A model generated the notes under the pieces. It was not told where the DNA came from and ran no database searches. It saw nothing but the letters and a program-made list of their open reading frames with translations. This document shows positions 32,651 through 40,986 of a DNA stretch of 64,000 nt, in pieces (position 1 is the first letter of the stretch; each line of letters begins with the position of its first letter). The DNA is taken from positions 313,631-377,630 of the forward strand of contig NZ_FOHJ01000002.1 of the NCBI RefSeq assembly GCF_900111405.1. The letters are read 5' to 3'. The position numbers and the translations under genes were made by a program. The DNA is from Salinibacillus kushneri. GTDB lineage: Bacteria > Bacillota > Bacilli > Bacillales > Alkalibacillaceae.

Positions 32651-32774
32651 TATCGTTATAGTTGGGTTATAAAAGTCACATAGAAAATAATAATACATTC
32701 TATCAAAATCTTCAAGGGTAACATACAATTTACTTTTTTTACTAAACAGAGTCAGAGCAAGATATTCTATTTGG

Positions 32775-33179
32775 TTATTTGTTTCGGTCTGCATAAAAGG
32801 CCATAGCATCACGCATGAATACGGCTAATCCTTCTCCATACCGGTCGATATTTTGAGTAAAACGTTCATCGTCTACATACATTTGACCTAAACCTTTAAA
32901 GGCGTCTAAGGAGTAATGGCCGATTTTGTTTAGGTAATTATACCACACTTTAATGGTATTCTGCGCCTCGACAGACTTTGGTGAGAGGTGACGTATAGCA
33001 GCTAGATCCTTATAAATTTTATCAAATTCTTCGCCTAATCCTTTTTGTTCCTCCTTAGACATGTTGTTGATTTTGGCTCTGGAGTCATCTACGGCTTTAT
33101 TTCCCCAACGTTCACGTGCTTCTTCTTCATAGGGATTGTAGGTAAAATCAAAGCCCGCAAACTTTTCCTTGTTCGACAT
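32775..33179 (-). CDS. TipAS domain ORF (C-terminal part of the regulator)
   Basis: 134 aa that can be translated independently: ATG at 33179 with AAAGGAG nine bases upstream, inside the MerR part. TipAS alone is known as a drug-binding product from TipA of Streptomyces, so a free domain here could act as a drug sponge. More simply it is the tail of a frameshifted gene. Confidence 0.55.
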   Translation of the reverse strand: MSNKEKFAGFDFTYNPYEEEARERWGNKAVDDSRAKINNMSKEEQKGLGEEFDKIYKDLAAIRHLSPKSVEAQNTIKVWYNYLNKIGHYSLDAFKGLGQMYVDDERFTQNIDRYGEGLAVFMRDAMAFYADRNK

Positions 33180-33511
33180 TCTAATTTCTCCTTTCTCATT
33201 TGAATCGTTTTATCAATGGTCTCAATCATTTGATCAAGCCGACGACGTCTCTCCTGCAGCATTTTTCTTTGCATAATAAGTGCTTCTTCCCGGTCAAATA
33301 CTGGACTATTTATCATTTCTTTAATTTGTCTTAAAGAGAAGTCCAGCTCTCTGAAAAATAAAATCTGTTGCAGGGTCTCCAGGTCTTTTTCTGTATAAAT
33401 ACGGTATCCTGAGTCATTTTTCTTTTTTGGTGTCAATAATCCGATTTCATCATAATGGTGAAGTGTGCGCACACTAATCCCGACTAAATTTGCTACTTCT
33501 TTTATTTTCAT
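32775..33511 (-). pseudogene. MerR/TipAS regulator (Mta-like), frameshifted
   Basis: Two overlapping frames together encode a full Mta/TipA-type regulator. Residues 1-~75 are the MerR HTH (MKIKEVANLVGISVRTLHHY, then DSGYRIYTEKDLETLQ). A coiled dimer helix follows, then a TipAS drug-binding domain ([32 protein letters not shown]). The frame is lost at TTAGAATG: one extra A would give a clean joint ...KEKLE-MSNKEKF. The span is one base short of a whole number of codons. The real start is ATG 33511, after AAAGGATGG. Mta-type proteins activate multidrug efflux genes. Confidence 0.8.
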
Positions 33512-33529
33512 GAGCATAAACCATCCTTT

Positions 33530-33568
33530 CATTCTATACCTTAAAGTATCACGCTACGTGAAAGTCAA
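33530..33568 (-). promoter_or_regulatory. MerR-type promoter/operator
   Basis: The minus strand carries TTGACT (33568-33563) followed by the perfect dyad TCACG-TAG-CGTGA (33561-33549), and TATAGA further down. A dyad between -35 and -10 with a long spacer is the hallmark of MerR-family autoregulated promoters. Confidence 0.55.
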
Positions 33569-33689
33569 CCCCTGGACAAATCGGATTTATCTTATTTTTT
33601 CGTATGCTCACCACATAATTTACTGTAAAAAGGAAAAATAGCAGCCCAACGAGAAGGAAGTAAGGTAGAATCATTATAGGAGGGAAGAC

Positions 33690-34451
33690 ATGAAGAAAAA
33701 AGTTCTGGTTTCCATCATTGCGATGGTTGTGGCATTTAGTGTTGGAATGGTTATATATCAAATGTCGAAAACTTCATCTGCAGCCTCATTATCGATTGAA
33801 GAAGCACGTGATATTGCAAAAAGTCAGTTTCAAGGCGAGGTTATAGAGATTGGACTTGAGAAGGATGGGAATCGTGTCGTTTATGAGATGGAAATGAAGG
33901 GCGATAGACACGAATACGAACTTGTTTTAGATGGGGAAACAGGCGAGGTTATACGACTGGAACAGAAAGCTTCGGCGAAGGTTGAAAAAAAGAGTGCGTC
34001 AAAAGAGTCATCAGAAGAAGCCGATGATACAAAAAAGGAAAATTCAACCGAAAATACTGATGAAGATGCAAATTCTGAAACATCCCAAACAAACAAATCC
34101 AAACAGCAAAACAACGATAATGATGAAAGGAAAAGGGTGAAAACGGATAACCCCTCAGAGCAGGAGAATGATAACCATCATTCTACAGCTGAAAAAGCTG
34201 ATGATGATGTAAAAGCCGTAAGATTTGAGCAGCCTAAAAAACAAAAACTTCCTATTATCCAGGATCAAGCTATCCAAATAGCCCAATCAGAAATTACCTT
34301 TGATGGAAGAGTAGAAGAAGTAGAACTTGATGATGATGGGCGGTTATACTATGACATCAAAATGGTGAGTGCAACCCATGAAGCTGAGATTGAAATTGAT
34401 GCATACACAGGAGCTATCTTATCCATATCAACAGAGCGTGAAGATGATTAG
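33690..34451 (+). CDS. Membrane-anchored PepSY-domain protein
   Basis: 253 aa. Signal anchor at residues ~4-25, first PepSY domain ~33-92 (LSIEEARDIAKSQFQGEVIE, ELVLDGETGEVIRLEQ), a long Ser/Glu/Asn/Lys low-complexity linker (~95-180), and a second PepSY domain ~190-250 (IIQDQAIQIAQSEITFDGRV, EIEIDAYTGAILSI). PepSY domains often inhibit peptidases outside the cell. ATG follows ATAGGAGGGAAGAC. Confidence 0.85.
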   Translation: MKKKVLVSIIAMVVAFSVGMVIYQMSKTSSAASLSIEEARDIAKSQFQGEVIEIGLEKDGNRVVYEMEMKGDRHEYELVLDGETGEVIRLEQKASAKVEKKSASKESSEEADDTKKENSTENTDEDANSETSQTNKSKQQNNDNDERKRVKTDNPSEQENDNHHSTAEKADDDVKAVRFEQPKKQKLPIIQDQAIQIAQSEITFDGRVEEVELDDDGRLYYDIKMVSATHEAEIEIDAYTGAILSISTEREDD

Positions 34452-34460
34452 CACTTGAAA

Positions 34461-34510
34461 TAACGCTTGGCTGTGACTCCTTAGCCTTCGTTATATGTTT
34501 TCTTTTTTTC
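34461..34510 (+). terminator. Intrinsic terminator after PepSY gene
   Basis: ATAACG...GGCT pairs with AGCC...CGTTAT, followed after a short gap by TTTTTTTC. Confidence 0.6.
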
Positions 34511-34663
34511 TATGTGTTATACGTCCTCTTATAGAAAGGCTCTGTTAAAGTTTAATGTTGATATTACTTATAAAAATAGAACTTCCTAATTTGTGGAAGT
34601 TCCATTTTTATAATATTTGCTTGTTAAACTAATGCACTCCCAATACTTCAATAATAGATAAAG

Positions 34664-35020
34664 TTACTCACTGTCACTTAATTTCATAACTTTATCTGCC
34701 CTAAATGGTTTAGCATCATTCATAAGGTCTCTGCTAGAAGTCAGAGTTACCTCTACTACCGAACCTTCACTAAAGTTCTCGAAATTTAATTTCTTCCCAC
34801 CTTGTTCTTCCAAGGTTGTTTCATCAGTAACCTCTATCGGACATTCATAACCCCAAGTATCATCCGTTTTGTTAACTTCATCAGAGCAATCTACTCTGAC
34901 CACATTATCATTTATCGCATTTATTTCTCCGATAAATTGCTCAGTATGATTAGACGAATTAGCTGAAGAACATCCAACTAGAAATAGGAAAAAAAGCACC
35001 AAGGAAACTATTTTTTTCAT
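34664..35020 (-). CDS. Lipoprotein, IS passenger gene
   Basis: 118 aa, ATG at 35020 after AAGGAGGAAAATGT. Signal peptide with lipobox LVGC (lipidated Cys17), then a small beta-rich domain (GEINAINDNVVRVDC, GSVVEVTLTSSRDL) resembling DUF3221-type lipoproteins. It lies inside the IS borders and reads in the same direction as the transposase. It may alter the cell envelope or simply hitchhike. Confidence 0.75.
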   Translation of the reverse strand: MKKIVSLVLFFLFLVGCSSANSSNHTEQFIGEINAINDNVVRVDCSDEVNKTDDTWGYECPIEVTDETTLEEQGGKKLNFENFSEGSVVEVTLTSSRDLMNDAKPFRADKVMKLSDSE

Positions 35021-35103
35021 ACATTTTCCTCCTTGCATAAGTTCTTGTTTATATAGACGTTCCACCATTTTTTTCGTCACAGTTATTGAACAAGCAGTAA
35101 TGT

Positions 35104-36153
35104 TTATATCGTGAATCTAGATAACCTAAGTGTATCATATGTTTCCATATTTTGTATTAAATTCCCTTTAATCATCAAGTCATTCATAGTAATAGGATTC
35201 CTTTGATGTTGAATGGATTCTAACACCTGAAACCAAGCAAGGTAATTATTCAGATATTTAGTTGCAACTCCATTAAAACGTTGTATCCATCCTTTAAGTC
35301 TTCGGTGATAATTGTTAACGTTCTGGATATGGTATAGTCCCTTTGTGCGAACCTTACCATCAGACTTGAATTGATAAATATCCATCCCTTTTTCAGCAGC
35401 ATATGTTTTAAAGGCACGCCAAGAATCGGTGCATAAAACATTTTCATTTGAAAGTTTATGTCCGATAGCTTTGTCTAACTGCTCTTTTGTTAATCGACCC
35501 ATTCCCAATGTCTGCGAAAAAGTCATCTTTTCACGGTCTCTTGCGACTAAGACACAAACTTGTTCGTTGCTTATGCCCCGTTTATTAGCGGAACCTCCAC
35601 GTTTGCGGGGTTTTCTGTCTTTTATCTTTCTTTGTCCTTTTTCTGAGTATAGGAAATAGGTCTCGTCCATTTCAACGATACCTTCAAAATTAGATATTTC
35701 CATTTGTTTTAATGATGATAAGAGTTTGTGCCTCCAGTAGAACAATGTAACGTGAGTAACATTACCAACTAATTCAGCAGATTTACGCAGAGAATATCCC
35801 TCTATCATACATTCGATGAATTTAATCCATTGATTGAGATGGCGTGTTCGATATAGAGCAGTATTTGTTAGGTCAGTAAATGTCTTTTTACACGCTTTAC
35901 AGCGATAACGTTGCTTTTCTACTTCTTCGCCATCAACAATAGTTGAGTATTTCCCATACCTAACAATATGCTCTGACTCACAATCGGGACATTGATAACC
36001 ACCCTTATTTTTGCGTTCAGATATTTCTTGCAGAACAGTTCCTGTTGAGGAAGATGCAGTAAGAGCATCAATTAAATACTCACGTAAACGATGCTTCTCT
36101 GCTGGATTTAGTTTTTGAATGGCTTTTAGAATATCAGTTGCTCTCACGGTCAT
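35104..36153 (-). CDS. IS1595-family transposase (ISXO2-like)
   Basis: 349 aa. N-terminal helices, then a zinc ribbon CPDC...CKAC (about residues 55-88). A DDE-type catalytic domain follows with VEMDETYF (first Asp), LCTDSWRAF (second Asp) and the final-motif region NVNNYHRRLKGWIQRFNGVA. The C-terminal YLNNYLAWFQ is family-typical. Full length and intact. ATG at 36153 (TTG and GTG codons just upstream are alternatives). Confidence 0.93.
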   Translation of the reverse strand: MTVRATDILKAIQKLNPAEKHRLREYLIDALTASSSTGTVLQEISERKNKGGYQCPDCESEHIVRYGKYSTIVDGEEVEKQRYRCKACKKTFTDLTNTALYRTRHLNQWIKFIECMIEGYSLRKSAELVGNVTHVTLFYWRHKLLSSLKQMEISNFEGIVEMDETYFLYSEKGQRKIKDRKPRKRGGSANKRGISNEQVCVLVARDREKMTFSQTLGMGRLTKEQLDKAIGHKLSNENVLCTDSWRAFKTYAAEKGMDIYQFKSDGKVRTKGLYHIQNVNNYHRRLKGWIQRFNGVATKYLNNYLAWFQVLESIQHQRNPITMNDLMIKGNLIQNMETYDTLRLSRFTI

Positions 36154-36303
36154 CACCAACTTTTATATTGTTAAGCCAATTATAGAACATTTGTTCCTGT
36201 TAATCAAATTATCAACAACTAACTTTAACAGAGCCTATAGAAAAAAGAAAAACGCTGAACCCGAAGGCCGACTAGCAGCCAATGGTTCAGCGCTATTTAT
36301 ACC

Positions 36304-36665
36304 CTAATATCCTACTTCAACAGCAGCTACCACCATGTACATTAAATCGTTTTGATCTTCTTTATCTTCAAGTACAATACCGTGAGTTGTGGCAAGTCCG
36401 CCTTTTTGTACATCTACCATAACCTTCCCATAAGGGATTTCGTTTTTTACATCCTCTTTATCTAACTGATCTTGATTTTTTCTGGTATACCAAGTTTGAT
36501 ATTCACGCGCATATTTTCCAGGTTTTGGTCAGGCAGTAATTCCTTTATTCCAGGCATCGAGTTAAAGTGAATCGCATTATGCACAGCACGAACAGCTGCT
36601 TTTGTCACATTTTGACCGTGTACATCAATACCCATTCCAGTTTCAATAAATAATAATTTTTTCAT
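36304..36665 (-). pseudogene. Lin0512-family protein, frameshifted
   Basis: The first 67 residues (KKLLFIETGMGIDVHGQNVT, NAIHFNSMPGIKELLPD) match the Lin0512 family of small oligomeric proteins. The frame is lost in an A6 run (T6 at 36476-36481 on the plus strand). One more A restores a reading frame giving KNQDQLDKEDVKNEIPYGKV, VDVQKGGLATTHGIVLEDK and MYMVVAAVEVGY, about 120 aa in total as expected. The ATG is preceded by AAAAGGAGTATGTGTC. Either a real mutation or an assembly error. Confidence 0.8.
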
Positions 36666-36739
36666 GACACATACTCCTTTTATTCATTTAAGCTTGCTAC
36701 ATATATTATAATAAAATAGAGACTGTTAATTAAACGAAC

Positions 36740-36820
36740 GGCTCTGTTAAACATAGGTGTTGAGTTGATTTCCGCTCCAATCAACTTGGGAAAAAATCAA
36801 CTATAAGCTTTAACACAGCC
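36740..36820. mobile_element. 81-bp MITE with IS1595-like ends
   Basis: Non-coding element with ends GGCTCTGTTAAA and TTTAACACAGCC and an inner GTTGATT/AATCAAC pair. It is flanked by a near-perfect 8-bp duplication (AAACGAAC on the left, AAACGAAT on the right). Ends match the first 12 bp of the nearby IS, so it was probably mobilised by the same transposase. Confidence 0.75.
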
Positions 36821-36856
36821 AAACGAATACATTCAGAGCAGGAGGATCACGGGAAC

Positions 36857-37237
36857 TTGGGAAACATTCATGCTGTAGCCAAAATCTTACTGCAAGTTGG
36901 TATTTTATCGATTTTTTACGTAATAGGGACAAAGATTCAACAGTTTTTTCATCTCATTATTCCAGGAAGTATTATTGGAATGCTGTTGTTGTTTATGGTT
37001 TTACTGACAACAAAATTTAAAACGAAATGGGTGGATGAAGGGGCAAAATTATTAATTAAGCACTTGCCTCTATTATTTATTCCGGTCACTGTTGGTATTA
37101 TAAATTATTTATCTATTTTTAATGGAAAAGGGATATTGCTTATTCCAATTGCTTTTATCAGTACTTTGATAGTTATTGTTGGTTCAGGCGGAATAAGTCA
37201 GTATTTAGCGAGAAAAAGGGTGAATGATCATGAATAG
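36857..37237 (+). CDS. CidA/LrgA family holin-like membrane protein
   Basis: 126 aa, TTG start after GGAGGATCACGGGAAC. Four membrane helices; LrgA motif FFHLIIPGSIIGMLLLFMVL and HLPLLFIPVTVGIINYL. Forms an operon with the CidB/LrgB gene (8-bp overlap) and influences autolysis or pyruvate/overflow metabolite transport in Firmicutes. Whether it acts as CidA or LrgA cannot be told. Confidence 0.88.
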   Translation: MGNIHAVAKILLQVGILSIFYVIGTKIQQFFHLIIPGSIIGMLLLFMVLLTTKFKTKWVDEGAKLLIKHLPLLFIPVTVGIINYLSIFNGKGILLIPIAFISTLIVIVGSGGISQYLARKRVNDHE

Positions 37238-37919
37238 CTTATTTTTGGGACTTCTAGGTGTAATAGGTACTTTAATTGCCTATATGGGAGCTCTTTACAT
37301 TTATCAAAAATACCCCTATCCGATTTTGCTGCCTGTTTTTGTGGCAACAGTAGCTATTGCTATTACACTCATTCTATTTCATATTCCTTATGATGCCTAT
37401 ATGCAGGGAGGGAAATGGATTGATTGGTTACTGGGGCCCGCAGTTGTAGCGTTAGCATATCCACTATATAATCAGTGGGAAATGGTGAAAAAGTATCCTT
37501 TTCCCTTATTAGCTGGTGTAGGAATAGGGTCTCTATTAGGAATTACTACAGGGCTTTTATTAGCCAAGTGGTTACACTTTGATCATCAAGTCATTTACTC
37601 CCTTATTCCGAAAAATTCTACCACACCTGTTGCGATGGAAATTACCGAATCATTAGGTGGGATTGCCCCGATGGCAACAGTGTTTGTCATGATAGCAGGA
37701 ATTGGCGGAGCTATTACAGGACCGGCGATTCTAAAACGGTTGGGGATTACCCATTTTTTGGCAATAGGAATAGGGGTGGGAAGTGCCTCTCATGCTATTG
37801 GCACATCGAAAGTGATGGAATACGGTGTGCTGGCAGGTGCAGTTAGTACAGTGGCTATGTCACTTAGTGCAGTTGTTATTTCCATTTTAAGTCCTATACT
37901 TACAAATATATTGATGTAA
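37230..37919 (+). CDS. CidB/LrgB family membrane protein
   Basis: 229 aa with about 6-7 helices; LrgB signatures YPLYNQWEMVKKYPFPLLAG and PKNSTTPVAMEITESLGG, GVGSASHAIGT. The ATG at 37230 has AAGGG ten bases upstream; the ATG at 37224 is too near. Partner of the upstream gene, ending at an intrinsic terminator. Confidence 0.88.
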   Translation: MNSLFLGLLGVIGTLIAYMGALYIYQKYPYPILLPVFVATVAIAITLILFHIPYDAYMQGGKWIDWLLGPAVVALAYPLYNQWEMVKKYPFPLLAGVGIGSLLGITTGLLLAKWLHFDHQVIYSLIPKNSTTPVAMEITESLGGIAPMATVFVMIAGIGGAITGPAILKRLGITHFLAIGIGVGSASHAIGTSKVMEYGVLAGAVSTVAMSLSAVVISILSPILTNILM

Positions 37920-37922
37920 ATG

Positions 37923-37952
37923 AAAAAACCGTCCTTTAGGGGCGGTTTTTTT
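37923..37952 (+). terminator. Intrinsic terminator
   Basis: AAAAAACCG(T)CC pairs with GG(G)CGGTTTTTT around a short loop. Confidence 0.75.
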
Positions 37953-37969
37953 CATAGTATATGAACTGC

Positions 37970-38133
37970 TAATAACATACAGGAATAGCCACGTTCAGCT
38001 TCAGCGCCGGCGACTAGCGGAACTTCCATAGAATAAGTCAACATCAACTCGATTCCGCTACTGGTGTTTCTTTTAATGCTTACGGCTTTCGTCCAGTCCG
38101 TACGTCGCTAATGGGTGCTTTGGCTTTTATACA
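37970..38133. repeat. Structured intergenic repeat-like element
   Basis: About 160 GC-richer bases between convergent genes, with opposing ends AGCGCCGGCGAC and GTCGCTAATGGGTGCT and an inner AGCGGAA/TTCCGCT pair. It looks like the imperfect palindromic repeats scattered in Bacillaceae genomes. Only one copy is in this window, so the repeat status is inference. Confidence 0.45.
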
Positions 38134-38135
38134 TT

Positions 38136-39179
38136 CTAATGGAGTACATTCTTCTTTGTCAGTAATTGTTTGATTTGTTGTGTAGCATCTTCAGTATTTT
38201 TAGCTTTAATCGGGATAATCTGGTCCTCGGCGTATTGTGTAATAGAATGTTGATAGCGTGGGTCATAATAATAGTCTAACAGTAATTCAATGGCAATCTC
38301 AAAATTTTCATCATGCAGGGCTTGTTCGATTTCTTTAGCGACCGGTGTGTGTATTCGTTTTTTTATCATATGGAAAGCTTCTATACATTCCTCTGGATAG
38401 TTCCATGGCTGGTATTCATCCAGAATAATCCTTACTCTTTCTTCCTTTGGCAGCTCAATATAAATCTGTACCCCTTCATCTTTCTTATCCATTAAAAATG
38501 AAGGAAGAACGGCTTTTCCGATGCGCTTACTTTCTCCTTCCATGAGTACATATTCATCGTCTTGATAACGAAGAAGTTCATGAACTAACAAGGAATCAAA
38601 TTTTTTTTGATTGTGAGGCTTTCGTCCAATTTGCCCGAAAATAGAACCACGATGATTGGCCATTCCTTCCAAGTCTAAAACAGGATAGCCTTCAGACTTA
38701 AGCTTTTGTAAAATTTCTGTTTTCCCTGTACCTGTATAACCGTTTAATACAAATGCGTGTGGCTTCATATCAAAATTTTCAAGGGTATTGACGACCCAAT
38801 TTCGATAGGTTCTAAAGCCACCGTTTAGTCGAAATACAGGGGTTCCCGCTAAATCAACAACAGTTGCTGCGGCCTTACTTCGCATACCTCCACGCCAGCA
38901 ATATACAACCTTTTCTCCGTCTAATTCTTTGACTTCATTGATAAATTGAGGGAGCTTAGCTGAAAAAATTTCAATCCCCCTCTCTCTTGCTGCTTTTGGA
39001 CTCACTTGTTTATAAATAGTCCCTACTTCTTTTCGTTCTTCATCATCAAAAACGGGGATGTTCACACTATTCGGTATCTTCGAGTCTTCGTATTCTGAAG
39101 GAGAACGAACATCAATTATAGTTAATTTTCCTTGTTTTGCTTTAGATTGTAATTCTTCTAATGTCATTTCCTGAAACAT
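38136..39179 (-). CDS. mnmH: tRNA 2-selenouridine synthase MnmH (SelU/YbbB)
   Basis: 347 aa. A rhodanese domain carries the catalytic Cys94 (YCWRGGMRS). A P-loop domain (GYTGTGKT, 147-154) follows, with LDLEGMANHRGSIFG characteristic of SelU. It exchanges sulphur for selenium, via a geranylated intermediate, at the wobble uridine of Lys, Glu and Gln tRNAs. The selenium donor gene selD is not in the window. ATG at 39179, GAAAGG upstream. Confidence 0.95.
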   Translation of the reverse strand: MFQEMTLEELQSKAKQGKLTIIDVRSPSEYEDSKIPNSVNIPVFDDEERKEVGTIYKQVSPKAARERGIEIFSAKLPQFINEVKELDGEKVVYCWRGGMRSKAAATVVDLAGTPVFRLNGGFRTYRNWVVNTLENFDMKPHAFVLNGYTGTGKTEILQKLKSEGYPVLDLEGMANHRGSIFGQIGRKPHNQKKFDSLLVHELLRYQDDEYVLMEGESKRIGKAVLPSFLMDKKDEGVQIYIELPKEERVRIILDEYQPWNYPEECIEAFHMIKKRIHTPVAKEIEQALHDENFEIAIELLLDYYYDPRYQHSITQYAEDQIIPIKAKNTEDATQQIKQLLTKKNVLH

Positions 39180-39270
39180 AAAAAATCAGCCTTTCTAATA
39201 ATAGAAAAAACCTTGTCCACATATATTGTAAATCTAATAAGCAAAAAAAGAAAATCACAGAGGCTTAATC

Positions 39271-39993
39271 TTAATGAAAATGGTTTTTTAGATTTTCATA
39301 TTCATCCTCCAAATGTTCACGATTGAGTAAGTAAATAAATACTAAGCTGAGCAAAGCAGCACCAAGGTATATGAGGATAATCCACGATTGAATAGAATCC
39401 AGCTTATTCATAACAACAAAATGACCCACAAAAAAGGCCAGTAAAAGCGTGATACTAATGATAATAGAGATCTTTATCGATTTTGTGTGACTGTCATTTT
39501 TAGATGAATGGGTATCTGTAGATATAAGAAATCCCAAACGATAACGATAAAAAATAATAGACAGGTGAAAAATAATAATCGCATAAATAAATTGAAGTGT
39601 CATTAATGAAGTAAAACTTTCTAGTGATGTCGAAACCAAATTTCCTTCAATGATTCCGACTGTACTTAAGAAGTAATAAGCGACACCTTGAACTAATGAT
39701 GCACTTAAATAACCAACAATCGTTACCATAAAGGATTCCCATAATTTTAGATACACGAAAAGAAAGAAAAAGAGGATTGTTAAACTGTGATTCACCATTT
39801 CTCCAAAATAGAATGGGAGATTCCACACATTATAAAATAATAGAGATATACCTGATATAATAAAGCCTAAAAGTAGCAGTCGAAAATATACACTGCGAAA
39901 TGGGATACGAAAAATCGTAATAGATAATAGTAATGTTGCAAAGGCTTCAAGAGCTCCAAATACGAATTCCAAAATAAATAATAAACTGGACAT
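39271..39993 (-). CDS. Multi-pass membrane protein paired with LytTR regulator
   Basis: 240 aa with about seven hydrophobic helices and a charged cytoplasmic tail (NREHLEDEYENLKNHFH). The layout resembles the N-terminal sensor of AgrC-type or LytS-type kinases but stops where the kinase would begin. It follows a stand-alone LytTR gene by 17 bp. In streptococcal HdrRM/BrsRM pairs a membrane protein holds a LytTR regulator inactive; the same logic is likely here but not proven. Confidence 0.65.
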   Translation of the reverse strand: MSSLLFILEFVFGALEAFATLLLSITIFRIPFRSVYFRLLLLGFIISGISLLFYNVWNLPFYFGEMVNHSLTILFFFLFVYLKLWESFMVTIVGYLSASLVQGVAYYFLSTVGIIEGNLVSTSLESFTSLMTLQFIYAIIIFHLSIIFYRYRLGFLISTDTHSSKNDSHTKSIKISIIISITLLLAFFVGHFVVMNKLDSIQSWIILIYLGAALLSLVFIYLLNREHLEDEYENLKNHFH

Positions 39994-40010
39994 ATCCTTC
40001 GGTCTCCTTC

Positions 40011-40472
40011 TTATTCCTGCTCTGGTTGTTTAAACAAACGTTGTTTATTTTGACTATCCACAGTTGTTGTCCTCTGCAAACCTAGGTTTTGGGCGATAGC
40101 TCTGTGAATAAGAGGGGAGAGAATTTTTTGTTTTATTTTTGCAATCGTTGTAAAGCTCCTTTTACCTTCGCTTTCGCTTTTTTGATCAAAATAAACATTG
40201 CCCAAGTTCTGGTCATATTCCTTAACCTTATTTAAATTAACCAAGTTGGTACGATCTAAAGAGACAAATCCATCCTGTTCATTCAGAACGGACTTCATTT
40301 CACTTAATTTTGTGATTTGAAGGTAACGTTTATCGCCAATATAATATACTAGGCGACGGTTTTCTGATTCGATATAATCGACATCATTTAAATTAATCAT
40401 CACATTTTTATAAGATTTATCCGACCCGACTTCTATTACCGTCATATATTTGCATGAATCTGAAGTTGACAA
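40011..40472 (-). CDS. Stand-alone LytTR transcription regulator
   Basis: 153 aa. TTG at 40472 is chosen because GTAGGAGTGATC lies just upstream; an ATG at 40490 precedes that site. Residues ~20-115 form a LytTR DNA-binding domain (INLNDVDYIESENRRLVYYI, GFVSLDRTNLVNLNKVKEYD). No receiver domain is present. A Gln/Lys-rich tail follows. Probably controls its own operon and unidentified targets with the membrane protein downstream. Confidence 0.82.
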   Translation of the reverse strand: MSTSDSCKYMTVIEVGSDKSYKNVMINLNDVDYIESENRRLVYYIGDKRYLQITKLSEMKSVLNEQDGFVSLDRTNLVNLNKVKEYDQNLGNVYFDQKSESEGKRSFTTIAKIKQKILSPLIHRAIAQNLGLQRTTTVDSQNKQRLFKQPEQE

Positions 40473-40986
40473 GTAGATCACTCCTACCATAATACAATTG
40501 TATTGTCAATAAAAATTCATGAACATCGACTTGCCTTTTCTTTGCAATTCATCCTTTATATACTTAAATAGGAAGATAACTACTCGTGTTTTTACGAGTT
40601 TGACAAAGTGGATGTTCATAGAACGTTATAGGCTTCGTGAACGGTTCCATCATTATATAAAATAAATAGAGTAGCGTCTAGTCAAAAAATGATCGATTGA
40701 TTTATGGAAGTCTAGCGTTCTCATTGATCATCCCTTTCTGTCCATATTTTATCACGTTGAAATCTCTGTACCCCCCCAATGACATTGCTTTACAACCTTT
40801 CTCTCAATGAACTAATTCCCTTCCATTTACACCAGCTGTTCTTCGTAAGACCTGTCAGTAATTCCCTTTTTATTATGAAGTTTCTTGATTATTATTCCCG
40901 TTTATTTTATTGTAGATATGAAGTTTATATAAAAAATAGTTTAACTAGACTACATACTAAATTATAGATGAAAAGGAGAATTCATA
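40473..40986. other. Intergenic region between LytTR gene and ppaC
   Basis: About 500 bp without a supported gene. It contains a small palindrome (AATACAATTGTATT near 40490), a CTCGTG/CACGAG-like hairpin near 40583-40598, and AACGTT/AACGGTT words near 40622-40645 that could be LytTR direct repeats. Promoters for both flanking genes must lie here; none is consensus enough to assign firmly. Confidence 0.4.

Larger units (their letters stand above)
34538..36235 (-). mobile_element. IS1595-family insertion sequence with passenger gene
   Basis: 1,698 bp bounded by inverted repeats beginning GGCTCTGTTAAAGTT at both ends. It is flanked by a perfect 8-bp direct repeat TATAGAAA (34530-34537 and 36236-36243), the duplication length known for IS1595. 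It holds a transposase gene and, between it and the left end, a lipoprotein gene that is not needed for transposition. The intact ends and identical duplication imply recent insertion. Confidence 0.9.

Noticed and set aside
40779-40967. Plus-strand frame of 62 codons upstream of ppaC
   Set aside because: No ribosome site, no recognisable sequence, and it lies in the likely promoter region of ppaC.
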